Below, piece after piece: positions 7,508 through 16,459 of a DNA stretch of 51,768 bases. A program made the translations under genes and the position numbers. Positions within the stretch are counted from its first letter, which is position 1. Each line of letters begins with the position of its first letter. Under the pieces are notes generated by a model, which made no database searches, was not told the DNA's origin, and saw only the letters and a program-made list of their open reading frames with translations. The DNA comes from Dissulfuribacter thermophilus (GTDB lineage: Bacteria > Desulfobacterota > Dissulfuribacteria > Dissulfuribacterales > Dissulfuribacteraceae): the NCBI RefSeq assembly GCF_001687335.1, contig NZ_MAGO01000014.1:1-51768 (forward strand), in the 5' to 3' direction.

Positions 7508-10171
7508 TTAAATTCGGTTCAGTCTCCAATCATAGGGAATATATCTCACTTTATACCCCGAATGGTCACTTTGGGCAAAAAGCCTGTCTTGTTCATCATA
7601 AAAATATTTAGAAATGAAAAGAAGGCGTTCCTCCATTGTCTTGCCAAAGTCAGCACCATACCATTTAAATATTTTCGATAAAATGAGGAGCCTTTCCTGT
7701 CTTACCAGTCTTGCCCCTCCGGAATTTATGAAGATCATTGCGGCGGTATCAAGTTGCATATCAAGCTCTTGAGGTGAATAAATAGAGATTGGAGGGCAAG
7801 ATGACGAAGCACACACAAGGGTAAAGTGTATTCTTGGGTCGAGGTGCTCCACCATAAATGCCCTTCTTGGGTCTCCGTATGAAAACGGTCTAAAGATACT
7901 CCAGGGCGGCCTCTTATTTCTCCTTAAAATACCGTGCTCAATATCATCTAGGCAAAAGATGTAGCCGCCTATGTTGTATCTCACCTGTCTAAAAAAGTTT
8001 GAAATTTCCTTTACAGAGTCCTTTATGCCCCAAGAAATTACCCCATGAATGGTCATTACATTGTAGAGATTAATCCAAAATGGCATCTTCTCAGAATCGT
8101 CTTTTAATTTGCTGAGATCAATCCGTTTTAATGCTCCTGCAATATCCAAATAATTTTCGTATAGTGGTGAAAAGGCCATTTCTTCATAGGCCACTCTCTT
8201 AGATTCAGATTTAAAAAAGGCCCCTCTCAATATATTCATTGTATCCTTTAGACGCTTTCCTATCTCTTGAGGAGATGAAAAGACGTAGGATGAATCCCCA
8301 TCGTTTAGGATCTTTCTATTCTTTTTGAGGTCACCGCTAGTTAACTTCGATCTTCTAGTAGAGTTTTCCTTCTGAGCCAATGCTCTTCTAAAAGAAGACA
8401 CACTATTTACAAAGCCAATATGGGTTAAGGCCTGTGGAAAATTTCCTAGAAACATATTCCAGTCATAGTCAAATTCCTCTGAAAATAGTCCTAGGTGATT
8501 GGCCATGTTGGAGAGTTCAAAAAGGAGGGTCTGGGCCTCGCCAAGTCGTCCCTGACCAACCAGATTTTCCACTAGCCAAAAAGTACATAAGGTGAAGGGG
8601 GCCTCTCCTCGTGGCATGCCATCTTCATTCAAATATCTATAAAGGAGGAATCCACTAGAAAGTTCTTCCACCACACTTTCCACTGTGGAGAGCATTTTGG
8701 GGTCTTTGAATTGGATAAAACCTGTAAGCGGTAACAAAAGGAGGCTGGAATCCAATTTGTCACTGTCATATGTCTGTACGAATGATTGCTTTTCCTGAGA
8801 CCATCCCTTTTCTAATACCTCTTTTCTGATCTCGTCTTTTTCTTTTTTCCACAGAGAGACCTCGCCTGGGAAACCATACCTCTTAGCTATATAAATCCCT
8901 TTATCAAGGGCATTCCAGCACATGACCTTTGAATATACATAGTGCCGTTCCCCTAACCTCGCCTCCCATATTCCGTTGTCTGGTAGTCTCCACGTGTTTG
9001 AAACATAATTACAAATTTCCCTCAGATATTCCCAAAAATCTAGATCTATCCGCCCCACATAGTCTGAAAGGTGAGTGGCAGCTAGCATAAGTTCCCCATA
9101 GATGTCGAGTTGTCTCTGAAGATGCGCAGCGTTTCCTATCCTAACAGGCCCTGAGCTCCTAAATCCCTCTAAGTGGTCTAATACCTGTTCCTCCATTGTC
9201 TGCTCTGTCCTGATTCCGTACATGATCTGTAGTCCTTTTGCCCCATCCCTCTTCAACAACTGTTTTATCCAGGACAGGTAATTTTCCATCTCTGTTAAAT
9301 GTCCCAGTTGATATAGGGCCTGTACTGTAAAGGCGGCGTCTCTAATCCAGCAAAACCTGTAATCCCAGTTTCTGGCTCCTCTGAGCTGTTCCGGTAGGGA
9401 GGTGGTTGGTGCAGCTACAATAGCCCCAGTATCCTTTGACTGAAGGAGTTTTAGAGTGATGGCAGACCTTCGCATGAGCCTTTCAAAGGGACCAAAATCA
9501 AGGATCTGGCCTGTCTCGTTTGTCTCTATCCAATTGGTCCAAAAAGTATAAATTTTATTAAATATTCTATGTACAAGTTGGGGATTTATATGGAAATCCT
9601 TTAATTTTTCATTTCCGATGGGTAGAAAAAAACACGCCTCCTCTCCCTGAGACAAGGAAAATTCAAAGACCTCTTTTTGGGGGTCAAAGTTCAAAGCCGG
9701 ATAGAAAAAGAGATGAAACTTTAGGTCCTTAAATTCGACCTTAAGGGCCGATCCACTGTCTTCATATTTGGGGCTATATTTGGCATAGGGATACCGTGGG
9801 GCAAAGATGACTCTAATTTTTGCGTTCCCACTTTTACAAAGACACCTCCTAAAGAGACCTCGTTTCAGAGGAAAAGAAGTCTGTTGGTCCGCTGTTATAA
9901 CCATAAAGTCAACAATTGACAGGACAGCGTCATTGGAACGCATATTCGTCTCAATAATCGCGGTGTCCTCTAGGTATCTTTGCGAAAAATCAGTTGTTTT
10001 CTCGAGACTAATCCTGAAGGTGCCGCCATTTTCTGCATCGAGTATGTCGGCAAATATACTTGGAGAGTCAAAGTAGGGAACACAAAGCCAGCCTATCGAA
10101 CCGTCCTTTCCAATGAGGCCGGCCGTAGAAAGGTCTCCAATTATTCCATAATCCTCTATTCCCAGTGGCAT
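7508..10171 (-). CDS. GH15 glucoamylase/trehalase-like protein fused to DUF547
   Basis: An 887-residue two-part protein. Residues 1 to about 600 are a GH15 glycoside hydrolase of the trehalase/glucoamylase-like bacterial group. Visible are the N-terminal EDYGIIGDLSTAGLIGKDGSIGWLCVPYFDSPS, the RNWDYRFCWIRDAAFTV catalytic-cleft motif, the candidate general acid in DNGIWEARLGERHYVYSKVMCW, and the candidate base in LFSEEFDYDWNMFLGNFPQALTHIG. Residues about 640-887 are a DUF547 domain, seen in MPFWINLYNVMTIHGVI, DDIEHGILR, DPRIHFTLVCASSSCPPISIYSP and the ILSKIFKWYGADF ending. No signal peptide is seen, so it is probably cytoplasmic. Substrate is likely an alpha-glucoside such as trehalose or a maltooligosaccharide; the DUF547 role is unknown. 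The start codon lacks a strong ribosome site. Confidence 0.88.
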   Translation of the reverse strand: MPLGIEDYGIIGDLSTAGLIGKDGSIGWLCVPYFDSPSIFADILDAENGGTFRISLEKTTDFSQRYLEDTAIIETNMRSNDAVLSIVDFMVITADQQTSFPLKRGLFRRCLCKSGNAKIRVIFAPRYPYAKYSPKYEDSGSALKVEFKDLKFHLFFYPALNFDPQKEVFEFSLSQGEEACFFLPIGNEKLKDFHINPQLVHRIFNKIYTFWTNWIETNETGQILDFGPFERLMRRSAITLKLLQSKDTGAIVAAPTTSLPEQLRGARNWDYRFCWIRDAAFTVQALYQLGHLTEMENYLSWIKQLLKRDGAKGLQIMYGIRTEQTMEEQVLDHLEGFRSSGPVRIGNAAHLQRQLDIYGELMLAATHLSDYVGRIDLDFWEYLREICNYVSNTWRLPDNGIWEARLGERHYVYSKVMCWNALDKGIYIAKRYGFPGEVSLWKKEKDEIRKEVLEKGWSQEKQSFVQTYDSDKLDSSLLLLPLTGFIQFKDPKMLSTVESVVEELSSGFLLYRYLNEDGMPRGEAPFTLCTFWLVENLVGQGRLGEAQTLLFELSNMANHLGLFSEEFDYDWNMFLGNFPQALTHIGFVNSVSSFRRALAQKENSTRRSKLTSGDLKKNRKILNDGDSSYVFSSPQEIGKRLKDTMNILRGAFFKSESKRVAYEEMAFSPLYENYLDIAGALKRIDLSKLKDDSEKMPFWINLYNVMTIHGVISWGIKDSVKEISNFFRQVRYNIGGYIFCLDDIEHGILRRNKRPPWSIFRPFSYGDPRRAFMVEHLDPRIHFTLVCASSSCPPISIYSPQELDMQLDTAAMIFINSGGARLVRQERLLILSKIFKWYGADFGKTMEERLLFISKYFYDEQDRLFAQSDHSGYKVRYIPYDWRLNRI

Positions 10172-10180
10172 CGTTTGATG

Positions 10181-11632
10181 CTACCCACAGGCCCTTCCTT
10201 TTAGATTAAAGAAAAATTTTAGGCCCTTTTTCACTCTATCTGAAAACACCTTTTTGGAAATAAAGGCCCCTACAACACGCTTATTGATTTCCCCAAAGGT
10301 TGGATATGGATGCACTGCCTGTGCAAGGGTTGAAGTTTTTACCCTTCCTTTAAGGCCTACAACCCAATAGGAAAGGAGATCTCCAGCCCTCGACCCAAGG
10401 ATCTGAATTCCCAAAGGTGTACCACTCTTATCCAGGAGTAGCTTAATCTCCCCTCTTTCAGCCCCTTCGCAAATTGCCCTGTCATTCCTATCAAAACTCT
10501 CTTCAAAGAGTTCATAATCAGTTCCAGATGCCTTGCACTGAGATTCATTCATGCCAATACAGGCAAATTCAGGGTCTGTGTAAGTACACCTTGGCATATA
10601 GGTATAATCAACCTTTCGAGGGATTCGAAATACGGCATTTGTGACGACAATCCCTCCCTCGTAACCCGCGGCATGGGTAAACTGATACTTTCCTATGACG
10701 TCTCCGGCTGCATAGATGTGTTTCTGAGTCGTTCTAAGCCTATCATCGACCTTAATGCCCTGCTTATCAAAATCCACTCCGGCCTTTTCCAAAAGAAGAC
10801 CATCGATATTTGGCTTTCTTCCCAGTGCTATAAGGATGGCATCACTTTGGACTGCGATGTCATCACCGGTTTCATTTATACCAATATCAACCCTTACACC
10901 ACCACCTATTGGCGTAATAGATTTGATCTTGGTCCCAAGGAAAAATTTAACCCCTTCTTCCTCTAAGATACCTTTTATCTCCTCAGAAAAATCAGGATCT
11001 TCGTTCTTGAGAATGCGTTCACTCCTTTGAATTACCGTAACCTTGGACCCTAACCTGGAAAAGGCCTGCGCCATTTCTATGGCAATGGCGCCACCTCCAA
11101 GTATAGTTAGCTCTTTAGGAAGCTTATCCATAAAAAAAATCGTTTTATTAGTATGATACGATACATCTTTGATTCCAGTTATAGGGGGAATCATAGGACC
11201 AGATCCAGTGGCTATACATATTTTTTTTCCACTGTAGATTTTGCCCTCTACTGAAATTGAATGTTCGTCAACGAACTCTGGATATCCAAATATCACCTTG
11301 GCCCCAAGAGAACAGAATCGTTCAGGGGAATCGTGTTTTTGAATGGTATTTATCACATGCCTTATCCTGTCTCTCACCTTGGCAAACTCTACTGGAGGGA
11401 CCTCGACCTGGGGTAGACCAAACTCAGGTCCACGTCTCATTTGATGATACAGACGCGCAGTCCTTATAAGGGTCTTACTTGGCACACAGCCATAGTGTAG
11501 ACAGTCTCCTCCAAGATTTGGCTCCTTTTCAATGAGAAGGGTCTTGGCTCCAAGTTGTGCAGCACCTGCCGTAACTGTAAGACCTGCCGCACCTCCACCT
11601 ATAACAATTAGGTCAAAATCATATTTGGCCAT
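10181..11632 (-). CDS. Dihydrolipoamide dehydrogenase/mercuric-reductase-like flavoprotein
   Basis: A 483-residue class I pyridine-nucleotide disulfide oxidoreductase. In order: FAD-binding IVIGGGAAGLTVTAGAAQLG, the redox-active disulfide GGDCLHYGCVPSKTLI, NAD(P)-binding ILGGGAIAIEMAQAFSRLG, the second FAD contact IYAAGDVIGKYQFTHAAGYEG, and the dimerisation-domain active site AVHPYPTFGEINKR (His-Pro pair). It has no N-terminal heavy-metal domain and no C-terminal Cys pair, which argues against a true MerA. It resembles the lipoamide-dehydrogenase-like group often linked to membrane DedA-type proteins. TGGAGG lies 5 bp before the ATG. It is transcribed divergently from the chimera gene and lies 9 bp upstream of the GH15 gene, so those two probably form an operon. 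Confidence 0.9.
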   Translation of the reverse strand: MAKYDFDLIVIGGGAAGLTVTAGAAQLGAKTLLIEKEPNLGGDCLHYGCVPSKTLIRTARLYHQMRRGPEFGLPQVEVPPVEFAKVRDRIRHVINTIQKHDSPERFCSLGAKVIFGYPEFVDEHSISVEGKIYSGKKICIATGSGPMIPPITGIKDVSYHTNKTIFFMDKLPKELTILGGGAIAIEMAQAFSRLGSKVTVIQRSERILKNEDPDFSEEIKGILEEEGVKFFLGTKIKSITPIGGGVRVDIGINETGDDIAVQSDAILIALGRKPNIDGLLLEKAGVDFDKQGIKVDDRLRTTQKHIYAAGDVIGKYQFTHAAGYEGGIVVTNAVFRIPRKVDYTYMPRCTYTDPEFACIGMNESQCKASGTDYELFEESFDRNDRAICEGAERGEIKLLLDKSGTPLGIQILGSRAGDLLSYWVVGLKGRVKTSTLAQAVHPYPTFGEINKRVVGAFISKKVFSDRVKKGLKFFFNLKGRACG

Positions 11633-11727
11633 TGTGCCTCCATTTTAAAACGAGAAAAGACAGACCTGGACTGATATCTTATCTCAGCATAGGATATATA
11701 AGAACTGGGTGTCAATTTAAAATATCG

Positions 11728-13002
11728 ATGAAGATAGCCATTCTATCAGATATTCATGGCAATTTAGAGGCCATGGACAATTGTCTTAAAGACTTGGAAT
11801 CCAATGGAGTAGACACCATCATGTCTCTTGGAGACCTAGTTGGTTATGGTCCGGAACCAGATGGTGTTGTTCGCCTTGCACAGGCCCTCAAAATAAAATG
11901 CGTCATGGGAAATCATGATTATGCTGTTAATGCAGTATGTGCAGAAAGATGGTTCAATCCCCAAGCACGAACAGTTGTTGCAATGACAAGAAAATTACTC
12001 AGCGATCAAAGCCTTGATTTTTTAAAGACTCTTCCAAATACAATAGAGACGAACCATGCCCTCCTTGTCCATGGTTTTCCCCCGAATTCTTTCAAGACTT
12101 ACATATATATGGTGCCGGAAAAGGGGATTAAACGGGTGCTGGCCGCAATTGACAAGCGTATTGTATTCGTAGGCCATACCCATGAACTGTATCTATACGA
12201 ACTCTTGAAGAACAATGATCTCAGTATTCGACCATTAAAAACAGATCTGTATTCAGTCGGGCTAGTATTATACAAAATGCTTTCTGGCCATCTCCCCCAA
12301 AAAGACTGCCCTCTACATAGACTAAATCCTGACTGTGACAGGTCTTGGGATACATTCTTGGAGGGGGCACTATCAGAGAATCCCGAAGACAGGTTTAATG
12401 ACTCCCTTGAGATGGAACGAGCACTCTCCCAGCTCTTTTCGTCTTGGAGGGAAAAAACCCTGTCTAGGTGTCCCGTTAGGCCTACTTTTGAGTATAAAAA
12501 AGAAAAGAAAAATACCAATAAAATAGGTTACATACGCACTGATCCAATCCAGCTTGTTCCTTCACAGGCAAGACAGACTTTCAATCTGGATGAATCCTTT
12601 AGACCTATGATTTGGACTAAAAACGACTATGAAAAACTAAATAGCAAACTTGTCTTCGATAAAGAAACTGGCCTTCTTTGGGAAAGTTTGGGCTCTGCCT
12701 CTCCTATGACATGGTCTCAGGCAGTGATGCGAACACAATCACTGAATCAAAAACGTATTGGTGGAGTCAGTACTTGGCACCTTCCAACCATTGATGAACT
12801 TTTGACCATTCTAGACCCTGTTCCCCATAAGACAGGCCACTGTATTGTGAGCCTATTTGATGTGGAAAAGTCATGGCTATGGAGCTCTGATTGTGTTAAC
12901 AAAAAAAAGGCATGGTGTGCAAATGTACAAAATGGCTTTATTGGCTATAAGGACAAAAACTGTTACCTTTTTGCAAGGCATGTAGCGCGACTTAATATTT
13001 AA
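11728..13002 (+). CDS. Metallophosphoesterase / truncated Ser-Thr kinase / DUF1566 chimera
   Basis: A 424-residue chimera. Residues 1 to about 170 form a calcineurin-like phosphoesterase with all main metal motifs: SDIHGN (D8, H10), GDLVGYGP (D36), GNHD (N62, H63), LLVHGFP and GHTHE. Instead of the usual closing GS(V)GxPR segment, it runs into KTDLYSVGLVLYKMLSGHLP and later LSENPEDRF. These are the subdomain IX to XI pieces of a Hanks-type kinase, without the ATP-binding lobe, HRD loop or DFG. The last 110 residues are a DUF1566 (Lcl) domain: VFDKETGLLWE, WHLPTIDELLTILDP, WSSDCVNKKKAWCANVQNG. The ATG at 11728 begins the phosphoesterase fold; an upstream in-frame TTG at 11632 adds unrelated residues. 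The kinase part cannot be active; phosphoesterase activity is plausible. Confidence 0.8.
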   Translation: MKIAILSDIHGNLEAMDNCLKDLESNGVDTIMSLGDLVGYGPEPDGVVRLAQALKIKCVMGNHDYAVNAVCAERWFNPQARTVVAMTRKLLSDQSLDFLKTLPNTIETNHALLVHGFPPNSFKTYIYMVPEKGIKRVLAAIDKRIVFVGHTHELYLYELLKNNDLSIRPLKTDLYSVGLVLYKMLSGHLPQKDCPLHRLNPDCDRSWDTFLEGALSENPEDRFNDSLEMERALSQLFSSWREKTLSRCPVRPTFEYKKEKKNTNKIGYIRTDPIQLVPSQARQTFNLDESFRPMIWTKNDYEKLNSKLVFDKETGLLWESLGSASPMTWSQAVMRTQSLNQKRIGGVSTWHLPTIDELLTILDPVPHKTGHCIVSLFDVEKSWLWSSDCVNKKKAWCANVQNGFIGYKDKNCYLFARHVARLNI

Positions 13003-13016
13003 AGCAAAAGGAGACG

Positions 13017-13676
13017 ATGAAGTTGAGATTCAAGGCCTACCTGTTTGACATGGATGGAGTTGTTTTAAACAGTATGCCCTATCATGTAAAGGCATGGCAG
13101 GAGGCGTTTCAAGAATTTGGGCTGACAGTTTCCCCAAATCTACTCTACCTCTATGAAGGTGCAATTGAACCTGACACAGCAGTACAGCTATTTTGTAACA
13201 ATGGATGCACTATAACAAAAAACGATTTTGAAAAAATATTGGCGCGACAAAAACAGATCTTTCAGGAACGCTATAGGGTCTTAGTAAGTCCGTATCCAGA
13301 AATACCAGAGATACTTTCGACCCTTTTTGGCATGGGTGCATCCACAGCCCTGGTTACCAGTTCCCATAGAGAGATTCTGAACTCTATTTTGCCAAAAGAA
13401 ATTTTGGCATATTTTAACTGCGTGATTACCGGGGATTCCGTTGAAAGGAGAAAACCTTATCCCGATCCGTATCTGAAAGCCATTGAGGCACTGGGAGCAA
13501 CATCTGATGAAGCTGTTGCAATTGAAAATGCCCCATCCGGCATACTGTCTGCAAAACAGGCCGGCGCCTCCTGTATAGCTATAAAGACCACCCTTGATGA
13601 ACAACACTTACAAAAGGCCGATATGGTAGTAGAAGACCACAGGGAACTAAAAAGTGCTATTTGTCATACAAAATAA
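13017..13676 (+). CDS. HAD hydrolase, beta-phosphoglucomutase-like
   Basis: A 219-residue HAD-superfamily subfamily IA protein. Motif I is FDMDGVVLNSM with nucleophile D and acid/base D two residues on, followed by the PYHVKAWQEAF cap entry. Motif II is ALVTSSHREIL. Motif III and IV regions appear as RRKPYPDPYLKAIEALG and AIENAPSGILSAKQAGASCIAI (E-N-A/S-P-S-G is typical of phosphoglucomutase-like phosphatases). It likely dephosphorylates or isomerises a sugar phosphate; the exact substrate is open. AGGAGA precedes the ATG at good spacing, 15 bp after the chimera gene, and the next gene overlaps its end by 23 bp, so the three probably form an operon. Confidence 0.92.
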   Translation: MKLRFKAYLFDMDGVVLNSMPYHVKAWQEAFQEFGLTVSPNLLYLYEGAIEPDTAVQLFCNNGCTITKNDFEKILARQKQIFQERYRVLVSPYPEIPEILSTLFGMGASTALVTSSHREILNSILPKEILAYFNCVITGDSVERRKPYPDPYLKAIEALGATSDEAVAIENAPSGILSAKQAGASCIAIKTTLDEQHLQKADMVVEDHRELKSAICHTK

Positions 13677-14766
13677 AAATTTTCTAAAGATCATAACAGT
13701 TTTTGTCATAGTCATGGGCACCACAGTCCTTTTTACTGAAAAAGATGCCCTCTCTTTCTTTGGATCAGTTGAACTGGGGAATGGATATGACTCCAACCCT
13801 GCCATTTTACCCAAAGGCAAGGGTTCCGGATTCTCTAGTCTCCTAGTGGACCTAAACCAAGGTTTTGGTATTGGAGAGGCCACGCTTTTAACTTTTAATG
13901 TCCGAGGCAACTGGAAAAGATATTTTAAAGGAGAATCTGATTCCCTCACCGAGGCAGAGGCGAACCTGAGCTTCATCAATCAGAGGGGTACGTTCAAGCC
14001 ATCAGTGTTTCTAAGAGGTACGCGGATCAGAAGCGGCGTTATCCCAGAAGACGATCGCGACGTTGCCACAGTTGGATTGGCAATGGAATATTATCCCTAT
14101 GAGGACATTGGCATCCAATTTACCTTCTCAGTGGGCTGGCTTGATTATAGGAGAGCGAGTGAGAGTGTGTCTGGAAGATCTTTGAGTGGGACTCTACCTA
14201 ATGGCTCTGGCCACATGAGCCCACTCGGGGGTATGAGAGACCCTAAAGAGATCGATATCTTCAGAGCAGCCTTTGAATCAATAGCAGAAAAGAAATTTGC
14301 CCAAAGATTCATTGGATCAGGTATGGGAATGGGCCCCCTCCTACAGGGGAATTTAAATGCTAATAAAGACCCCAATAGGGACGATAGAGTCGAACAACTT
14401 TACCTATCCATTCAAAAGGATCTTTTGAGCAACACCTCGGTCTCTATTTTCTTCAATCGTCAAAGGCTATTTTCATCTATCAAGTTTGAGAGCTTTACCC
14501 GGTACGGAAGCGGTATCACCATGACTGTCTCCATGCCCAAAAATTTCGATGTCTTTACCCAACTGAGCTGGTACAGAGCGAGTTTCAGAGAAAAAAGATC
14601 CCGAAATAGGGTAGATTACTCAAAATTCTTTTCTATAGGTCTCATAAAATCTTACAAAAAATTTGGACTTTCCCTCAAGTATGACTACTCAAAAAATGAC
14701 TCGTCTTTCGTAGATGAGTATTTTGAAAGAAACCTGATCAGCTTTAGTATTGGCTACTATTTTTAA
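13654..14766 (+). CDS. Putative outer-membrane beta-barrel protein
   Basis: A 370-residue exported protein of unknown function. Residues about 10-30 (LKIITVFVIVMGTTVLFT) form the hydrophobic core of a signal peptide. The mature region alternates polar and hydrophobic residues with many aromatic-ended strands (ATLLTFNVRGNWKRYF, FGLSLKYDYSKND, ISFSIGYYF). It ends in a C-terminal Phe within YYF, the classic BAM-recognised last strand. It starts GSVELGNGYDSNPAILP, a pattern seen at the start of surface lipoprotein/porin-like barrels (GYDSNP). Start is a GTG inside the end of the HAD gene; no ATG lies before the hydrophobic core, so the GTG is preferred. Confidence 0.75.
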   Translation: MLFVIQNKNFLKIITVFVIVMGTTVLFTEKDALSFFGSVELGNGYDSNPAILPKGKGSGFSSLLVDLNQGFGIGEATLLTFNVRGNWKRYFKGESDSLTEAEANLSFINQRGTFKPSVFLRGTRIRSGVIPEDDRDVATVGLAMEYYPYEDIGIQFTFSVGWLDYRRASESVSGRSLSGTLPNGSGHMSPLGGMRDPKEIDIFRAAFESIAEKKFAQRFIGSGMGMGPLLQGNLNANKDPNRDDRVEQLYLSIQKDLLSNTSVSIFFNRQRLFSSIKFESFTRYGSGITMTVSMPKNFDVFTQLSWYRASFREKRSRNRVDYSKFFSIGLIKSYKKFGLSLKYDYSKNDSSFVDEYFERNLISFSIGYYF

Positions 14767-15078
14767 CTCATTAATCCCAAATTATGGGATCACCAATTGC
14801 ATAATTGACCATGAAAATACCCGTTGGGATAATTCGACTAGTATAACAGGTAGAAGGCAGAAGGTAGAAGGAAGAAGCAAGCCCTGCCTGTACAAAAGCC
14901 AGAGGCTGAAGGGCGAAGCTGTCATAAAAAGTTTAAAGGGCAAAGTTCTCTTCCTTCGACTCAACACTGAACACTCAAAACTTCTAAAGTCCTTTTCCTT
15001 CAACTCAAAACTCAACACTCAAAACTCAACACTTTTAAAACTGCTCAACACTCAAAACTCAACACTTTTATACGGGGG
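14767..15078. other. Gene-free stretch with low-complexity repeats
   Basis: No gene is supported here. From about 14850 to 14900 the DNA is rich in GTAGAAGG-type purine units and then GCTGAAGGGC. From 14945 to 15069 it consists of degenerate heptamers of the form AAMACTY (AACACTC, AAAACTC), described separately as a repeat. A frame running 14750-15112 is open only because the repeat lacks stops. Confidence 0.7.
14945..15036 (+). repeat. 92-bp AACACTC/AAAACTC dispersed repeat, copy 1
   Basis: Starts with GTTCTCTTCCTTCGACTC and continues through heptamers of the AAMACTY type, ending AACTCAACACTTTT. Aligned by eye without gaps to the reverse complement of 46502-46593, 83 of 92 positions agree. 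Further partial units follow to 15069. Confidence 0.85.
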
Positions 15079-15096
15079 TGACGAATTCGTTCGTCA
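15079..15096 (-). terminator. UUCG-loop hairpin after the response regulator gene
   Basis: A perfect 7-bp stem TGACGAA / TTCGTCA encloses a TTCG tetraloop (on the minus strand the loop reads CGAA). It lies 20-37 nt beyond the stop codon of the sigma-54 activator on the minus strand. No T-run follows, so it may be a transcript-stabilising 3' hairpin rather than an intrinsic terminator. Confidence 0.45.
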
Positions 15097-15115
15097 TGAA
15101 AGTTTGGGTTAATAG

Positions 15116-16459
15116 TTACTTTTTCCCCTGTTTCTTTATTCCCAAACGCTCTATCTTATATCTCAACACCCTCTCGCTGATTCCAAGTTGTTCAGCAGCC
15201 CTTGTCTGGACCCAGTTTGCCTCTTGAAGGGCATTGAGAATCATCTCCTTTTCCATTGCTTCAAGCCTTTCCTTCAAGGGCCCGTGAGCGGTCTTCTCCC
15301 CTATTCTGACCTCTTGGGGTAGGTCTGAGGGTCTTATTACATTACTCCTCGCTAGGGTGATGGTACGCTGCACTATGTGCTCCAGTTCTCGTACATTTCC
15401 TGGAAAACTATATTTCATTAGCACATCCACCGCCTCTTTTGAAAACCTTACATCCCTCAAGGCATACTTCGATTTAAAAAATTCTATCAGCTTTGGGATG
15501 TCTTCCTTTCGGGACCTAAGTGGCGGGAGGGTGATTTCAAATACATTTAACCTAAAATATAGGTCCTCTCTAAAGCGTTCTTCTTCTACCATCTTTCTCA
15601 GGTCTCTATTGGTCGCAGCAATCACTCGGACATCCACATCAATTTCCTCGCTAGAGCCCACCCTTGATATTCGTTTTTCCTGAAGGGCTCTTAGTAGTTT
15701 GGGTTGAAGATTGAGCGGCAACTCTCCAATCTCATCCAGGAATATGGAACCACCATTGGCGCTCTCAAAAAGGCCTGTTCTCCTTGAAACAGCGCCAGTA
15801 AATGCCCCCTTCTCATGGCCAAAAAGTTCACTTTCAAAAAGATTTTCAGGGATTGTCGCACAATTTACTTCGACAAAAGGCCCATGCTTTCGCTCGCTCA
15901 AGAGATGAATAAGGCGGGCAATGAGCTCTTTTCCTGTTCCCGTCTCCCCTCTGATCAAGACTGTCCATGGTGTAGGGCTCACTCGTCTCACCATAGAAAG
16001 GACATTTTTCATTGCGCGACTTTCAGCAATTATCTCAATTGGAAGGGGTGATTCATCGTCGCAAATCCCCTTCTCTACCTCTTCAATGTCCTTTTCAACC
16101 TGGAGTTCCTGTTCAATCTCCTCAATCTTTTTAGCCAAAAATTCAAGATCCACTGGCTTTTCGAGAAAATCGTCTGCACCTATCTTCATGACATTCACTG
16201 CAGTAGAGACTGAACCAAAAGCAGTAATCATAATGCACCTTACGAGCGGATTGATCTCCTTAAGCATTTTTAATGTTTCTTCTCCGCTCATTCCCGGCAT
16301 CTTTTGATCCATCAACACCAAATCTATGGGTTCCTCCCGAAATATTGCAACAGCATGTTCTCCATCTTCGGCCTCGAACACCACATGACCTGCCTTTTCG
16401 AGGAAACCTTTTAGGAGCTCTCGTTGGACGGCTTCATCGTCTACGATCAAAATTTTCAA
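15116..16459 (-). CDS. Sigma-54-dependent response regulator, NtrC/ZraR type
   Basis: A 447-residue transcription activator. Residues 1-120 form a receiver with acidic pocket D7/D8, phospho-acceptor D51 (LVLMDQKMPG) and the conserved Lys in DDFLEKPVDLEF. Residues about 140-370 form the AAA+ domain with Walker A GETGTGKE, sigma-54 contact loop GHEKGAFTGA, Walker B GGSIFLDEIGEL and R-finger region FREDLYFRLNVF. The C-terminal Fis-type helix-turn-helix is VQTRAAEQLGISERVLRYKIERLG. Its first codon overlaps the end of the sensor kinase gene (16456-16459), so it is its cognate partner. It probably activates -24/-12 promoters, possibly including its own operon's. Confidence 0.95.
   Translation of the reverse strand: MKILIVDDEAVQRELLKGFLEKAGHVVFEAEDGEHAVAIFREEPIDLVLMDQKMPGMSGEETLKMLKEINPLVRCIMITAFGSVSTAVNVMKIGADDFLEKPVDLEFLAKKIEEIEQELQVEKDIEEVEKGICDDESPLPIEIIAESRAMKNVLSMVRRVSPTPWTVLIRGETGTGKELIARLIHLLSERKHGPFVEVNCATIPENLFESELFGHEKGAFTGAVSRRTGLFESANGGSIFLDEIGELPLNLQPKLLRALQEKRISRVGSSEEIDVDVRVIAATNRDLRKMVEEERFREDLYFRLNVFEITLPPLRSRKEDIPKLIEFFKSKYALRDVRFSKEAVDVLMKYSFPGNVRELEHIVQRTITLARSNVIRPSDLPQEVRIGEKTAHGPLKERLEAMEKEMILNALQEANWVQTRAAEQLGISERVLRYKIERLGIKKQGKK

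Noticed and set aside
10181-11632. Reading as a true mercuric reductase (MerA)
   Set aside because: The C-terminal Cys pair and heavy-metal domain are absent, and no mer genes are nearby; the broader flavoprotein family call is safer.
14990-15070. Possible CRISPR-like tandem repeats
   Set aside because: Units are degenerate heptamers with no uniform spacers and no cas genes nearby.
14750-15112. 120-codon plus-strand open frame after the beta-barrel gene
   Set aside because: Its later half translates the AACACTC-type repeats, there is no ribosome site, and its start lies inside the preceding gene; it is open only by low complexity.
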